From Carnegiea gigantea (Eukaryota; Streptophyta; Magnoliopsida; Caryophyllales; Cactaceae): a DNA stretch of 64,000 bases. Positions within the stretch are counted from its first letter, which is position 1. Each line of letters opens with the position of its first letter. The stretch lies in NCBI GenBank assembly GCA_029747015.1, contig JAKOGI010000184.1:356001-420000 (forward strand), read 5' to 3'. Positions 41,990 to 54,950 of this stretch are shown here, piece by piece. Made by a program: the position numbers and the translations under genes. The notes under the pieces are model-generated. The model had not been told where the DNA came from. It saw nothing but the letters and a program-made list of their open reading frames with translations, and did not search any database.

Positions 41990-42316
41990 TTTCAACAATT
42001 ATATCATGAAAGGGTTGATCAGTAGCCTACAAAACTAGTATAATGCATTAAACTCTTCTTATTTCTACAGATAACCCTTCTATGGCTTCGTTGTGGCTCA
42101 TAATGCTATTATCAGCTGTACTTACCTGTAAAGGATTCTTAACTTTTTCCCATATAAATTATGAAAATAAAGATCTTTTTCAAAACAGACAGAACAACTA
42201 CTATTGATATAGGTAAACAATTCATATATATTATATCCCTCTAAGCATACATTTATTGGGATATAGATGCAATTAGGGTTTGTATTGGTAACTTCATAGC
42301 ATATTTTCATAGCCAT
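41990..42316 (-). pseudogene. Pararetrovirus aspartic protease
   Basis: The frame 42316-42122 has YIPINVCLEGYNIYELFTYI, then NSSCSVCF. The usual D-S/T-G catalytic triad is replaced by N-S-S, so the catalytic Asp is lost. The downstream protease text (HDIIVENNF) lies in a frame broken by stops. Confidence 0.75.
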
Positions 42317-42699
42317 ATTTTTGAGTAATTCATTCTCATAGATTGACTGATGAATAGGTCTTGTTCTATACCTAGTAACTTTCCTATCTAGATTGGTCTT
42401 GTTCTGTACCTAGTAACTTTCCTATCTAGATTCATACTTCGGCCTACATTGTGTCTTGTGGGTTCAAAACTCATTTTGCTCATTTCACTGATCATACGGA
42501 TTGTATCATCTTCTTTAAGCTCTTCCTTAGCTGATGAAGACTCTTCTCCCCATTCTAATCTTACACTCATGGTTCTTAATAATTGGGATTTAATGGTAAT
42601 TTTACCAATTTCATCAATTTTTATTATATTTTTCTTATTAATTTTGGTGGGATTGGCAAAGTTAGATGTCCAAGACTTATCGATTTTTATCTCCTGATG

Positions 42700-43190
42700 A
42701 TTGAATTTTATCCTTTGAATTTTTTACATAGGAATAGGATTTTTAAATTTTTCGATCTCCATCATCATTACTTTAGTCTTTGGATCTATAGTATTATCTA
42801 ATTTGTAGATTATTTTTCAAAATATCCTTAATAGATATCCTCCTCTTTTCATGTCCATCCCAACTATTTTTATCTTAAGAGATAGGAAGTTTTTGGCAAA
42901 TTCATCTTTTAGGTTTACATAATATCCAGGTCGGCAATTGAATCCTACTGATCCATTACATAAGTTGGTCTTAATCCCTAAGATAATTTGATTATTAAAT
43001 TTAGTATGCCTAATATAATAGAGCGAAGCATAGAGATCAATATTTTTGTCATAATAATGTAAAGAAGTAATTTGTAGTTGGACACTTCCAACATGGATAT
43101 ACCTATATTTTCTATCTTTGTTACACTTAAGGATATTTTTTTCAATTAATGAGATTAACTTCTCCCACATCATATTTAGCCTTTTATCTC
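42700..43190 (-). pseudogene. Pararetrovirus movement-protein-like region (30K superfamily)
   Basis: The frame 43173-42817 contains YRYIHVGSVQLQI, then LYYIRHTKFNNQIILGIKTN and LCNGSVGFNCRPGYYVNLKD. This resembles the central block of caulimovirid movement proteins (IG-V, D-R/H-R, N-NG-V-F). Such proteins act at plasmodesmata. The frame is broken on both sides. Confidence 0.75.
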
Positions 43191-43200
43191 TAAATCTTCT

Positions 43201-43501
43201 ACCATCATTTCACATACGTACTTACTTTTTAATTGAAAAATAAATTTTTTATATATCATGCCTTTCTGAATTATAGGAAGGGCCCAATCTTTTTAGACTT
43301 CTTCGTTCTCATTATCTACAATAAATTCTTCTCCTTAAATATCACAAGAGTAGTTGAACTATTTTTCATTATGTGACTAGTTTCTTCATAATCATTTTCT
43401 TCATATTTATCCTCCAATACAATCTCAACAATTCCCTTGTTATTTTTCAGGGCTAGATCTAGTACTTCTTCCTTACTAAGCTTAGAATAATCTAGACTAC
43501 T
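43201..43501 (-). pseudogene. Pararetrovirus linker between coat-protein finger and movement region
   Basis: On the minus strand, an open acidic stretch begins directly at the Athila border with SSLDYSKLSKEEVLDLALKN and runs about 60 codons to a TAG near 43,320. It continues the polyprotein from the other side of the insertion. Confidence 0.7.
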
Positions 43502-45371
43502 TGTTAGAGTTTTATTTTCATTTTTATTCTATACTTATTTACTTAAATATTTTTATTATTTATAGCATATAGTTGCAAATTTAGTTGCATTTGCATATTT
43601 AGGAGAAAATAATAATAAAAATGAAAACATGGGTTATTGGACCTAATTTAAGTTATAACTTTAATTATGGGCTAAAATATTAATATTGGGCTAATTTTTG
43701 TTTGATATTAATGTGCTATTTACTATATTCTTTCTTCCTTATTTTTCAGGTTAAATGAATAAGGAAAGAATTATTAAGAACGCTTCATTCCAAGGTAAGG
43801 AATAACTCGGGCAAGTTGCGGGAAAAAGATGAAGTCATGTTGAAAATGAAGATCGGGCCAAGAAGATTTCACCCCATGCCCTTTTATCATTAACCCCCCC
43901 AAAGAAAAAATTTAAAACCTCAGCCATACGTGACCCTTTTTTTATCTCAACTTTCTCTCTCCTCTTCCCCTGAATTCTCTCCATCTTCTTCTCCTCACCT
44001 CACCTTCTCCTTCTTCTTCTCCATGCCCAACGCTCAGCCACACAAATCTCATGTTTCACCTTCATCCTCTCCACTTCTCCCTCACCATCACGACCACCTT
44101 CATCTCAACTTCCATCATCACCATTATATATATCATCTTACGGCAGAGGCAAATCATCATCGAAAATCAAGCATCATCCCTTCCTCTACTCTTCATCATC
44201 TTCTCCATCACCATAATCATCATCATATTCTTCACCATCTCAGAATCACGGCAATCAGAATACCCATCGTAACCTTCATCACCATCTTTGATCATCGTTG
44301 ATCACCATTTCACGGTAAAAACAACTATCGCAGAATATCACCATCTTCATCATATATTTCATTTTGGTGTTATTCTGTCTCATTCATTTCCCTCCGAATC
44401 TTTTGTTTCATTTTGGACCTCTTATTTTTTTTTTTTAAATAAGTTTGTTTTAGTATTAGTATGTTAGGCCAATTTAATACTTTTGCTTTAGTATGTTAGG
44501 CTAATTTAATACTTTTGTTTGACCTAATATTATTGTTTACCATGTGAAGTTATTTTTTTTGAGATAAGTTTTGTGTGTTTAAATTTTCATATTATGTTTA
44601 TGTGAATAATCTAAGTTGATTTGGAATAATTGTTTAATGTTGAATGTTGAATTATTTTTGTTTGGCCACCTAAATAATTCTAACATTTAAATAGTATTAA
44701 TTAGTAACAACTTTTGACTATTAAGGTTAAAAGAATCAACTTAGGTCTAAATTACATGAGTCTGCTGTTGATGATTTAATGGTTTAGGTTAGATGAAGTT
44801 TTCCTAAAATCTAATACTTTGATTCTTTAATTTGTTGTGCTGTAAAATAATGAGTTAAATGACTTAAAAGAATTCATCCTAAGACGTTCTATGGTGTATT
44901 AAACAGTAAGAAAAAATAGGGGTTACAGACGCTCTTGACCTTCAGTTTAACTATTCAGTAAATATAATATGTGTATCGATGATTAAATAACGGAACATGG
45001 TAAAATATATATTAAGGTTGAGCAAATATCTAATTGAGTGATATTTGTTTTTTTTATTCTGCATAAATTTTATTAGTTTATAATTTTGGTGCTCTACAAT
45101 TTAATTATATTGTTAGTTAGATATTTAAATATTTTATCCAATTACCCCCCAAATTAGTTTTTTTTGTGATTGTTTAAGTCATGGAGTTAAATCTTAGTAG
45201 TCTTTAGTTCTGTATTTTTTTATATATTTTTTTTATGAAAGTAGCATTGCTTTGTAACTTAAATCTATTTCCTCGTGGGATTGACCCTACTTGCGCTATC
45301 TATAGTTCTTAATATATAATTACAAGGGTATTTAGGTTATTTAATTTGCAGGCACTGCGACACACCTTACA
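43502..45371 (+). repeat. 5' LTR of Athila-type element
   Basis: TGTTAGAG to CACACCTTACA, 1,870 bp. The 5' third contains a His/Ser-rich open frame (43930-44301), also present as a shorter frame in the other LTR; it is probably transcribed leader, not a gene. Confidence 0.88.
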
Positions 45372-45376
45372 AATTT

Positions 45377-45394
45377 TAGCGCCGTTGCCGGAGA
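45377..45394 (+). promoter_or_regulatory. Primer binding site (tRNA-Asp type)
   Basis: TAGCGCCGTTGCCGGAGA shows two differences from the complement of plant tRNA-Asp. Athila elements commonly prime from this tRNA. Confidence 0.7.
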
Positions 45395-45638
45395 AATTAT
45401 TTTTGTTACTAACTTTTGAATTTAATCTCATAATTTATTTATTATTATTATTATTTTTTTTTTACTGTTTGCTTTTGTTTTGAATTTTTTCTAAGAAAGT
45501 AAACATTTCAATTAATTCTTTATACTTATTGACTTATTTCTTTTCAGATTTATGAACGTTGACGAGAGAATAAAATGTATCAACTCTTACGTTGAATTCT
45601 TAAACAACGCCACCGTAGCATAGTTACTTGAGATTTTT

Positions 45639-46260
45639 GTGAACGACGAAGAAGATGAAGAAGAACCACTGATGGCGACAAGGACTTTGAAGGAGTTAGC
45701 TGCGCCAGATGTCTCGCAACAGCCGCTTGGCATTGTTTTTCCTAAATTAGAGAAACCGTTGAAGTTGAATTCAGGTTTTCTCAATCTATTACCTAAGTTT
45801 AATGGTTTGTCTGGCGAAGATCCTCATATGCATTTGAAAGAGTTTTTAGTTGTTTGTTCTGCTATGAGACCCGATAGGATTGAGGAGGATCAGGTTAAGC
45901 TTGGTGCTTTCCCTTTTTCTCTACATAACTTGGCCAAGGATTGGTTATATAACCTTTCTCCTAGATCTGTTACTACTTGGACTCAATTGCAAAAATCTTT
46001 TCTAGAGAAATTTTTCCCTGCTAGTAGAATTTGTGCTATTAGAAAGCAAATATGTGGAATTAGGCAAAATTTGAATGAGTCATTATATGAATACTGGAAA
46101 AAGGTTTAAAAGACTTTGTAGCAGTTGTCCCTAACATCAGATTAATGACCAATTGCTGATTTAATACTTTTATGAAGGACTGTTGCCTAATGACAAGGGG
46201 ATGATAGATGCTGCTAGTGAAGGAGCCTTAGTTGACAAAACACCTACCCAAGCTATGACT
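45639..46260 (+). pseudogene. Athila gag, capsid part
   Basis: The frame 45639-46109 holds FPKLEKPLKLNSGFLNLLPK, then GEDPHMHLKEFLVVCSAMRP and LEKFFPASRICAIRKQICGI, the strongly conserved Athila gag core. A TAA at 46,107 cuts it; the text continues to about 46,260 with more damage. Confidence 0.9.
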
Positions 46261-46271
46261 TTGATCTCAAT

Positions 46272-47063
46272 ATGGCACAAAACTCACAACAGTTCAATAC
46301 TCGATCAAACTTGGTGACTGGTAGGGTTAATGAGGTTGATACTATTCAACACCAGTTAGCAGCTTTGACCTCTAAGTTAGATAAGTTGATGGCCACAGGA
46401 CCTAGTGCTGGGGTAGTATGTGGAATATGCTATACAGAAGGTCATCCTACTGATGCTTGTCCAACCTTACAAGAGGGGAATGTTAATGCTATGTTTAATT
46501 ATCAACACAGAAAGTATGACCCTTACTCCAACACTTACAATAAGGGTTAGAGAGATCACCCTAATCTTAGATACGGACCACCTAATCCACTTGGTTATAC
46601 TCGACCTCAACCTCCAGCAAACCAAACTGATAAGACCTCCCTTTTGTTAGAGCAGTTAATAAAAAAGATGGACCAAAATAAGAAAGAGACAGGGGCTAGA
46701 TTTAATTCAATGTAAACTGTCCTTAAGCAAATGAGCCAAACCCAATCCACCTTAGGAACCTTAGTTAGTAACATGCAGTCTCAGAGTAGTAATAGGTTGC
46801 CTGCCCAACCTTTTAGAAATCCTAAGGTTGAGAGTGGAAAGGAACTAGGAGAGCCCCATTTGTCTAAAAAAGAGGTTGAGAGTGAGAAAGAGGTCAGTGA
46901 GAAAACTAAGACCAAGGAACAAAATGAGGGTGAGAAAGAGAAGGGGGAAGAACCAAAGAGTAGGAAGCATCAAGAGATGACTCTAGAGGACTTTAACAAA
47001 CTCCCTCACTATGTTCCTAGACCACCCTTCCCACATAGATATGCCCAACCTAAGTGCGACTAG
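46272..47063 (+). pseudogene. Athila gag C-terminal part with zinc knuckle and Glu/Lys-rich tail
   Basis: CGICYTEGHPTDAC (C-X2-C-X4-H-X4-C) lies near 46,423-46,464. A stop at 46,548 follows. A second frame (46731-47063) encodes a Lys/Glu-rich linker ending in PHYVPRPPFPHR. Confidence 0.85.
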
Positions 47064-47249
47064 GCTAATGATGAGATTTTAGAGATGTTTAGGAAGGTAG
47101 AAATCAATATTCCTCTTTTAGATGCTATAAAACAAGTGCCTAGATATGCTAAGTTTCTAAAAGAATTGTGCACCAATAAAAAAAAAGCTAAAAGGGAATG
47201 AAAAGATTGGTGTCGGGGAAAACTTATTTGCTGTGTTTCAAAAAAAGTG

Positions 47250-47948
47250 ACCTCCTACGTGTAAAACCGTGGCATATTTTCTGTACCTTGTAAAATAGGT
47301 AACAGTAGATTTGATAGATGTATGCTTGACTTAGGAGCTTCTATCAATATTATGCCTAGATCTGTTTATGATTCTCTTAATCTGGGACCTTTAAAATAAA
47401 CCAGTCTGGTGATTCAGTTAGCTGATAGAAGTAATGCTTACCCTGATGGTGTCTTAGAAGATGTTTTAGTCCAGGTTAATGAGCTTGTCTTTCCTGCTAA
47501 TTTCTATGTACTTGACATGGGGGAGGGAGAGAATGAGCCACCCCTTCTACTTGGCCGACCATTTTTGAAAACCTCTAGAACAAAGATTGATGTGCATAGT
47601 GGGCAGTTAACCATGGAATTTGATGGCGAAGTGATTAAGTTTAATATATTTGAGGTAATGCGATTTCCTACTGACGTACATAATGTGAATGCCTTGGATA
47701 TATATGAAAAATTGTCTCAAGATGTTTTTGAATTGGATAATGATGATGTTTTGAATCTGGCTATTACTTATAGTTTGTCTAGTACTAATTTAACTGAATG
47801 TGATTATGTTTTATGCGATGAATTTGTGGATGCTATTTATGATTTGAAGTGTTTACAAAGCATGCAACCCCCTTTTTTTAAGTTGCTAGACAAAAGTTAT
47901 GCATTAAAACCATGTCAACCCAAGGTACTATTGTTAAGCCTGAATTGA
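47250..47948 (+). pseudogene. Athila aspartic protease
   Basis: The active-site region reads MLDLGASINIMP near 47,326-47,361 (D-L-G-A). A stop near 47,397 follows, then the frame 47409-47948 with PLLLGRPFLKTSRTKIDV. The later part is the usual linker to RT. Confidence 0.85.
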
Positions 47949-48963
47949 AACCTTTGCCTGCTAATTTGAAATATGCATACTTGGGTGATGATGAAACTTT
48001 ACCTGTGATTATCTCTAATTCCTTAACTAAACTGCAAGAGGAAAAATTGATTAGAGTTCTTAGAGATAACAAGAGTGCAATAGGATGGACTTTAGCTAAC
48101 ATTAAAGGACTAAGCCCAACATTATGTACACATAAAATTGCCTTAGAACCTGATACAACCCCTAAAAGAGATCCTCAACGCCGTCTCAATCCTCCTATGA
48201 TGGAGGTGGTGCAAAAGGAAATCTTGAAGTGGTTAGAAGTAGGGGTGATCTACCCCATTGCTGATTCTAAGTGGGTTAGTCCCATACATGTAGTCCATAA
48301 GAAAGGTGGCACCACTATAGTGACTAAGAAAGAGGGAGAGCTCATACCCACACGAGTACAGTTAGGTTGGAGGGTATGTATTGACTATAGGAAGCTAAAC
48401 AAAGCAACTAAGAAAGACCACTTCCCCTCACCTTTTATGGATCAAATGTTAGAAAGGGTAGCAGCTCATTCTTACTGTAGCTTCCTAGATGGGTATTCGG
48501 GTTACTTACAAGTACCCATAGTCCCAGAGGACCAGATAAGACCACCTTCACTTGTCCTTTTGGTACTTATACGTTTAAACGCATGCCCTTTGGCCTTAGT
48601 AATGCACCTGCTACTTTTCAACGTTGTATGATGTCCATATTTTCTGATTTCATTGATAAGATTATGGAAGTGCTTGTGGATGATTTTACCGTGCATGGTG
48701 ACTCTTTTGACCAAAGTTTGCATAATTTGACATTAGTTCTTAGGCGTTGTATTAAATCCAATCTAATTTTGAACTTTGAAAAATGTCATTTTATGGTTGA
48801 TCATGGAGTGGTACTAGGGCATATCGTTTCAGAGAAAGGTTTAGAAGTTGATAAAACTAAGGTAGAAGTAATTCAGTCTTTGCCTTACCCATCTAGTATG
48901 AAAGATATTAGATCATTTTTAGGACATGTAGGATTTTATAGACGATTCATTAAGAATTTCTAA
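47912..48963 (+). pseudogene. Athila reverse transcriptase
   Basis: Two frames, 47912-48540 and 48583-48963, joined by a frameshift near 48,540. Motifs: ISDSKWVSP-type WVSPIHVVHKKGG, WRVCIDYRKLNKATKKDHFP, FLDGYSGYLQ, MPFGLSNAPATFQRC and the catalytic VLVDDF (about 48,670-48,687), where other copies usually have FMDDF. It ends at FYRRFIKNF and TAA. Confidence 0.9.
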
Positions 48964-49500
48964 AAAATTGCTTTTCTGTTATGTACTTTGCTTGCTAAGG
49001 ATGTTGAGTTTATTTTTAATGATGACTGCAAGCATGCTTTTGATGAGTTAAAGAAGTGTTTGATTTTGCCTCCTATTGTTCAAGCACCTAATTATGCCTT
49101 CCTTTTGAACTTTTATGTGATGCATCTGATAAAGCGGTAGGGGCTGCTTTAGGGCAAAAACAAGTGAGGGAGTCTCATGTGATTTGTTATGCCAGTAAGA
49201 CATTAGATGCTGCACAATGTAATTATACTATTACTGAGAAAGAATTGTATGCTGTTGTGTTTGCATAGGAAAAATTTAGATCTTATCTGCTGGGCAATGA
49301 GATCACTGTATATTCTGATCATGCTGCTTTAAAATATTTAATAAAGAAGAAAGAGGCCAAGTCTAGGTTAATTAGATGGGTTTTACTCTTGCAAGAATTT
49401 GATTTAGAAATTAAGGATAGGAAAGGCCTAGATCACCATGTAGCTGACCATCTGAGTAGGATTCCAACTGCAGAAATTAGTAAGGATTCTAATGATTGTT
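48964..49500 (+). pseudogene. Athila RNase H
   Basis: LLCDASDKAVGAALGQ near 49,107-49,155, YTITEKELYAVVFA with a TAG at 49,267, and [10 protein letters not shown] near 49,312. A frameshift lies near 49,100. The end joins the [15 protein letters not shown] segment. Confidence 0.85.
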
Positions 49501-50819
49501 TTCCTGATGAACATTTATATGCTGTTGTGGAAACTTTTCCTTGGTATGTGGACATTGGTAACTATTTAGTTACCAAGACCTTTCCTGCTAATGTGCCTCA
49601 ACATGCTAGGGATAGAATTAAAGCACAAGCTAGACTATATGTGTGGGATGAACCCTATTTATGGCGTTTTTGTAGTGACCAAGTAATTAGAAGATGTGTT
49701 GATGATTATGAAATTATCTATTTTGGAGTTTTGTCACTCTCAAGAGGGAGGAGGTCACTTTGGTGCTAAACGCACTGCACATAAAGTTTTAGAATGTGGA
49801 TTTTTCTGGCCCACAATTCACAAAGATTGTTTTGAATTCTGTAAAAGATGTGGCAAGTGCCAAAGAACTGGAAGTTTAAGTGATAGAAATCAAATGCCCT
49901 TATATAATATATTTGTGTGTGCAATTTCTAATATTTAGAGCATTAACTTTATGGGCCCATTTCCCCCTTCCTATGGTAACCAATATATTCTAGTTTGTGT
50001 GGATTATTTATCCAAGTGGGTTGAGGCTATTCCAACTAGAACTGATGATGCTAAGACTATGGTTAAGCATGTTAAGAAAAACATTTTGAATAGGTATGGG
50101 ATGCCTAAGCTATCGTTAGTGATAGAGGAACTCACTTTTGTAATAGAACTTTGAAGGGTCTACTAGATAAGTTTCATATTACGCATAAGGTTTCGACTGC
50201 CTATCACCCACAAACTAATGGTCAAGCTGAGAGCATGAATAAAGAAATTAAAGGGGTTTTGGAGAAAATTGTTAGACCTGACAGGAAGGATTTGAGTGAT
50301 AGATTAGATGATGCACCTTGGGCTATTAGGACTGCATATAAAACTCCAATTAGGATGTCACTATACAGGATAGTCTTTGGAAAAGCATGTCACTTACCTG
50401 TAGAATTAGAACATAAGTCCTTTTTGGCTGTGAAGAAGTGTAATATGGATTACATAGAAGCAGGAAAGGAGAAGAAATTACAATTGCACGAGTTAGAGGA
50501 AATAAGGTTAGAAGCCTATGACAATTCAGTCATTTATAAGGGCAAGTCTAAGGCATTTCATGATGCTAAGTTAGTTAGGAAAGAGTTTCAAGTAGGAGAA
50601 AAAGTTTTGTTATTTCATTCAAAATTGAAACTCTTTCCTAGGAAACTTAGATATAGGTGGCTAGGCCCTTTTGAAGTCACTCAAGTCCATCTTCATGGGG
50701 TGGTAGAAATTAAGAGTCTTGATACTAATAAGATTCTCAAGGTGAATGGTCACAGGTTGAAACACTTTTATGAAGGAGTTGTTTGCGAAGTTGAGCATAT
50801 TGATTTGGAAGATCCATGA
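49500..50819 (+). pseudogene. Athila integrase
   Basis: HHCC finger ([27 protein letters not shown]) at 49,757-49,866. The core has MGPFPPSYGNQYILVCVDYL and [14 protein letters not shown]. The C-terminal frame 50151-50819 ends [12 protein letters not shown]. Breaks: frameshift near 49,735, TAG at 49,936, frameshift near 50,120. Confidence 0.9.
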
Positions 50820-52016
50820 CCGGAAAAGAGGTCGAGCCAACGACAAGAAACAAAGGCGCTGCTTGGGAGGCAACCCAAGATTCTTTCAGGGAGTTTTCTT
50901 TTCCTTTTGTCTTTCCTTTTTTTGTTCTTTCCTTTTTGTTTTGTTCCTATTCCCTGCATTGAGGATAATGCATGAAAGAATTGTGGGAGAGGGAAATTTA
51001 TATTTAGTTTTAGTTCATTTAGTTCACATCTTTTTCATATTTATTTCATTATTTTTCCAAAAAAAAAAAATCTTCCTTTGTTTTCCGTTTCTTTTGTTTT
51101 GGGAAATGCATACTATTTTGACCAGATTGACTCCCTTAACCTAGTATTAAGTTGTATATAAGTGGGGCGTGCATGAGAAACCAAGTCCTAGATGTGATAT
51201 TCTATAACCCGAGTCTAACCTCATCATTCCATTATAACTGTGAGTCAAATCCTTATTTTGCATATCACCGTTGTCTTAGAGTCTTAGGCTTTCAGGCTTG
51301 ATTCTCCCACTTGCATTCACTTTTTTTGCTTTCATTCAGACTCCAAAAAAAAAAAGAAGAGAAGAAAAGAGAAAAAAAAAGGAAGGAAAAAAAAAGAAAA
51401 AAAAGAAGAAAAGAAGTCAAAGTCGGGAATGACAAGTACCCCTTTGAGGCATACGCTATTGGGTGCTACCCTTTAAGGCAATACTGCTACTGGAAAGCTT
51501 ACTTCCCATGTCAGTGAGTCAATAAAGTAATTTATATATTGTCAGGTGGGAATAAGTCAAACTCTGACTAGCCCGGTCTCTGGGGCAACGGTACACGCAT
51601 ACGCCATGCACTCGGATGGATTTATTGTTATGTTGGTTTGTGGGGTGAAAAGTAGAGTGTAGATGTCGTCTATGAAGACTCAGAGTTTTGGAATATACGC
51701 CTTGTTTACATACAACATAATATCTTAGTTTTAAAGGGTGATGTGTCTAGTTGAAATTTTTTATTGTTTCCTTATTGGAAAAAAAAAGAAATTCCGTCTT
51801 CTCTTTTTTTTTTTTTAAAAGATTTTATGGGTATACTTGCTGGAAACCCTCACGAGATGCATACTTGTCCTACCATGGGCCACCCGGAGGTTTAAAGGGC
51901 TTGTTGCACGTGCTCAGTGCGATCGTGATCCCTACGAAAGTGGTTGATTTTATTTTATTTTATTTTTAGGTTAATAAATTTGTTGAGGGTGACAAAAGTC
52001 TAAGTGTAAGGGTATT
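50820..52016 (+). other. Athila 3' untranslated region
   Basis: Carries two words found after integrase in many Athila-like elements: GCTTGGGAGGCAACCCAA (50,861-50,878) and GCATTGAGGATAATGC (50,957-50,972). No env-like ORF. The A/G-rich stretch at 51,345-51,420 is low complexity. A polypurine-like AAGTGTAAGGGTA precedes the LTR. Confidence 0.7.
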
Positions 52017-53851
52017 TGTTGGAGTTTTATTTTCATTTTTATTCTATACTTATTTACTTAAATATTTTTATTATTTATAGCATATAGTTGCATATTTAGT
52101 TGCATTTGCATATTTAGGGGAAAATAATGATAAAAATGAAAACATGGGTTATTGGACCTAATTTAAGTTATAGCTTTAATTATAGGCTAACATATTAATA
52201 TTGGGCTAATTTTTGTTTGATATTAATGTGCTATTTACTATATTCTTTCTTCCTTATTTTTCAGGTTAAATGGATAAGGAAAGAATTATTAAGAACGTTT
52301 CATTCCAAGGCAAGGAATAACTCGGGCAAGTTGCGGGAAAAAGATAAAGTAATGTTGAAAATGAAGATTGGGTCAAGATGATTTCAGCTCAAGCCCTTTT
52401 ATCATTAACCCATCAAAAAAAATTTTTTTTTAAACCTCAGCCGTACGTGACCTTTTTTTTTTTTTAATCTGAACTTTCTCTCTCCTCTTCCCCTGAATTC
52501 TCTCCATCTTCTTCTCCTCACCTCACCTTCTCCTTCTTCTTCTCCATGCCCAACGCTCAGCCACATAAATCTCATGTTTTAGCTTCATCCTCTCCACTTC
52601 TCTCTTACCACCACAACCACCTTCATCCCAACTTCCATCATCACCATTATATATATCATCTCACGGCAGAGGCAAATCATCATCGAAAATCAAGCATCAT
52701 CCCTTCCTCTACTCTTCATCATCTTCTCCATAACCATAATCATCATTATATTCTTCACCATCTCAGAATCACGGCAATCAGAATACCCATCGTAGCCTTC
52801 ATCACCATCTTTGAGCATCATTGATCACCATTTGACGGCAAAAACAACCATTGTAGAATATCACCATCTTCATCATATATTTCATTTCGGTGTTATTATG
52901 TCTCATTTTTTTTGTTTCATTTTGTTTCTCTTATTTTTTTTTTTAAAAAAAGTTTGTTTTAGTATTAGTATGTTAGGCTAATTTAATACTTTTGCTTGAC
53001 CTAATATTATAGTTTACCATGTAAAGTTATTCTTTTTGAGATAAGTTTTGTGTGTTTAATTTTCATATTATATTTATGTGAATAATCTAAGTTGATTTGG
53101 AGTAATTGTTTAATGTTGAATATTAAATTATTTTTGTTTGGCCACCTAAATAATTCTAACATTTAAATAGTGTTAACTAGTAATAACTTTTGACTATTAA
53201 GGTGAAAAGAATCAACTTAGATCTAAATTACATGAGTCTGCTGTTGAGGATTTAATGGTTTAGGTTAGATGAAGTTTTCCTAAAACCTAATGCTTTGAGT
53301 CTTTAATTTGTTATGCTGTAGAATAATGAGTTAAATAACTTAAAAGAATTCATCCTAAGACGTTCTAAGGTGTATTAAACAGTAAGGAAAAATAGGGGTT
53401 AAAGACGTTCTTAACCTTCAGTTTAACTATTTAGTAAATATAATATGTGTATCGATGATTAAATGACGGAACATGGTAAAATATATATTAAGGTTGAGCA
53501 AATTTCTAGTTGAGTGATATTTGTTTTCTTTTATTCTGCATAAGTTTTATTAGTTTATAATTTTGGTGCTCTACAATTTAATTATATTGTTAGTTAGACA
53601 TTTAAATATTTTATCCAATTACCCCCTCAAATTAGTTTTTTTTTTGTGATTGTTTGAGTCATAGAGTTAAATTTTAGTAGTCTTTAGTTTTGTATTTTTT
53701 TATATGTATTTTTTATGCGAGTATCATTGTTTTGTAACTTAAATCTATTTCCTCATGGGATCGACCCTACTTGCCCTATCTATAGTTCTCAAATTATAAT
53801 TACGAGGGTATTTAGGTTATTTAATTTGTAGGCACGGCGACACACCTTATA
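52017..53851 (+). repeat. 3' LTR of Athila-type element
   Basis: TGTTGGAG to CACACCTTATA. Direct partner of 43502-45371; the last bases differ (TTATA instead of TTACA). Confidence 0.88.
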
Positions 53852-53856
53852 CTACC

Positions 53857-54950
53857 TAAATTTCAATAAGCTTATTATTCTTCCTATTTTTGCATTCGTT
53901 TGCGTAATGACTTACTTCTCCACATGTTCCAACACTCACAGTTTTTTTCCCGGTAAGACAATATGTGGCTTTCCTTAAAAACCTTTGTTTTTTAAGACTT
54001 GATGAGGATTATCCCAATAGCCTAGAAATTGATTTTTTTATTTTCTTTTATTTTTGAAGATCATGACACCGATCATTATCCCATTTTCTTAAATAAGATA
54101 TTCTGGTACCAAGGGTATCAATGACATTTGCTTTGTCAAGTCATATAATGGATTTTTCATTTATTATAGAATTGATTGAATATGGTAGTTTGCCGTAAAA
54201 TATACCAAGATTGGTTTTATTATGCCCAATTTTATATAATATTGACTAAATTTAGCAATATAATTATCTAGATATGTCATATCCCATAACTCTGTTATTA
54301 ATCTTTCTTTGCCATTCTCTAGCTTTTTCTTTAGAAGCAAGTTTAGCTCTGATGAATTCAGTTTTGATTTTCTTATATAATTTTTTTGAACATTGCAGCT
54401 GGTGTTTCCATCATTCTTAATAAATTTTTTCCTTCATCTAGTGAGCCATGCTAGTAAGTTACAGTGCCATAAAAGCTATGTTAGATATAGTTCGGTAATT
54501 TTCTGGTAGTTTATGTAGTATTCAAGTTCAGGATACTATTCATATTTCTTTTTCAGTGCTCAAATATTTCTTCTCTTTTACGAGCTCCATTGATGTTTAA
54601 AATGCATCATGTTTGGCTAATTAGGGTAAGGTTAATTTCTTCAAATGATGTAGTTTTCCTTGGGATAAAAAACCAAAAGAAAAGTTAGTTGTACACCATA
54701 GTAGAGCGTGCCTAGGTTTTATAAAATGGGTATTTCTTGTAAAAGGTTCACCAAATTCTTCAGGTTTATGACCAATATTGTTAATCAGATTGGACTCAAT
54801 TACACCTACGTTTAGTTCTTCTCCAATCTCATTAATTTCATCGTTCAAAACTATTTTACCATATTTTTTTTTATCCAATTTCCTTCCAATTTGTTCTAAA
54901 AGTACAACATTAAGATCCTCAAGTTTAATTAGGTTCATCTACTGATATAT
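53857..54950 (-). pseudogene. Pararetrovirus coat-protein region with zinc finger
   Basis: A C-X-C-X2-C-X4-H-X4-C finger (CECW, then CGEVSHYANEC) lies at about 53,938-53,891, broken by a one-base insertion before the third cysteine. Upstream on the minus strand there is a gag-like helix-rich part (LWDMTYLDNYIAKFSQYYIK, near 54,300-54,220) and the frame 54938-54621, which I could not identify. Basic residues (KNRKNNK) follow the finger, as in virus coat proteins. Confidence 0.7.

Larger units (their letters stand above)
43502..53851 (+). mobile_element. Athila-type Ty3/gypsy retrotransposon inserted in the pararetrovirus
   Basis: 10,350 bp. LTRs 43502-45371 and 52017-53851; 5-bp flanks CTACT (43497-43501) and CTACC (53852-53856). 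The primer site resembles the complement of tRNA-Asp. Gag, protease, RT, RNase H and integrase are of the Athila kind. About seven differences are visible over the first ~190 bp of the two LTRs. No env-like ORF is present between integrase and the 3' LTR. Several stops and frameshifts make it inactive. Confidence 0.9.

Noticed and set aside
43930..44301. His-rich ORF in the Athila LTR, repeated at 52,546
   Set aside because: It is LTR sequence; composition (CATCAT runs) explains the open frame, and the second copy is shorter.
46860..47000. Glu/Lys-rich frame as a host gene
   Set aside because: It is the linker between Athila gag and protease and has that position and style.
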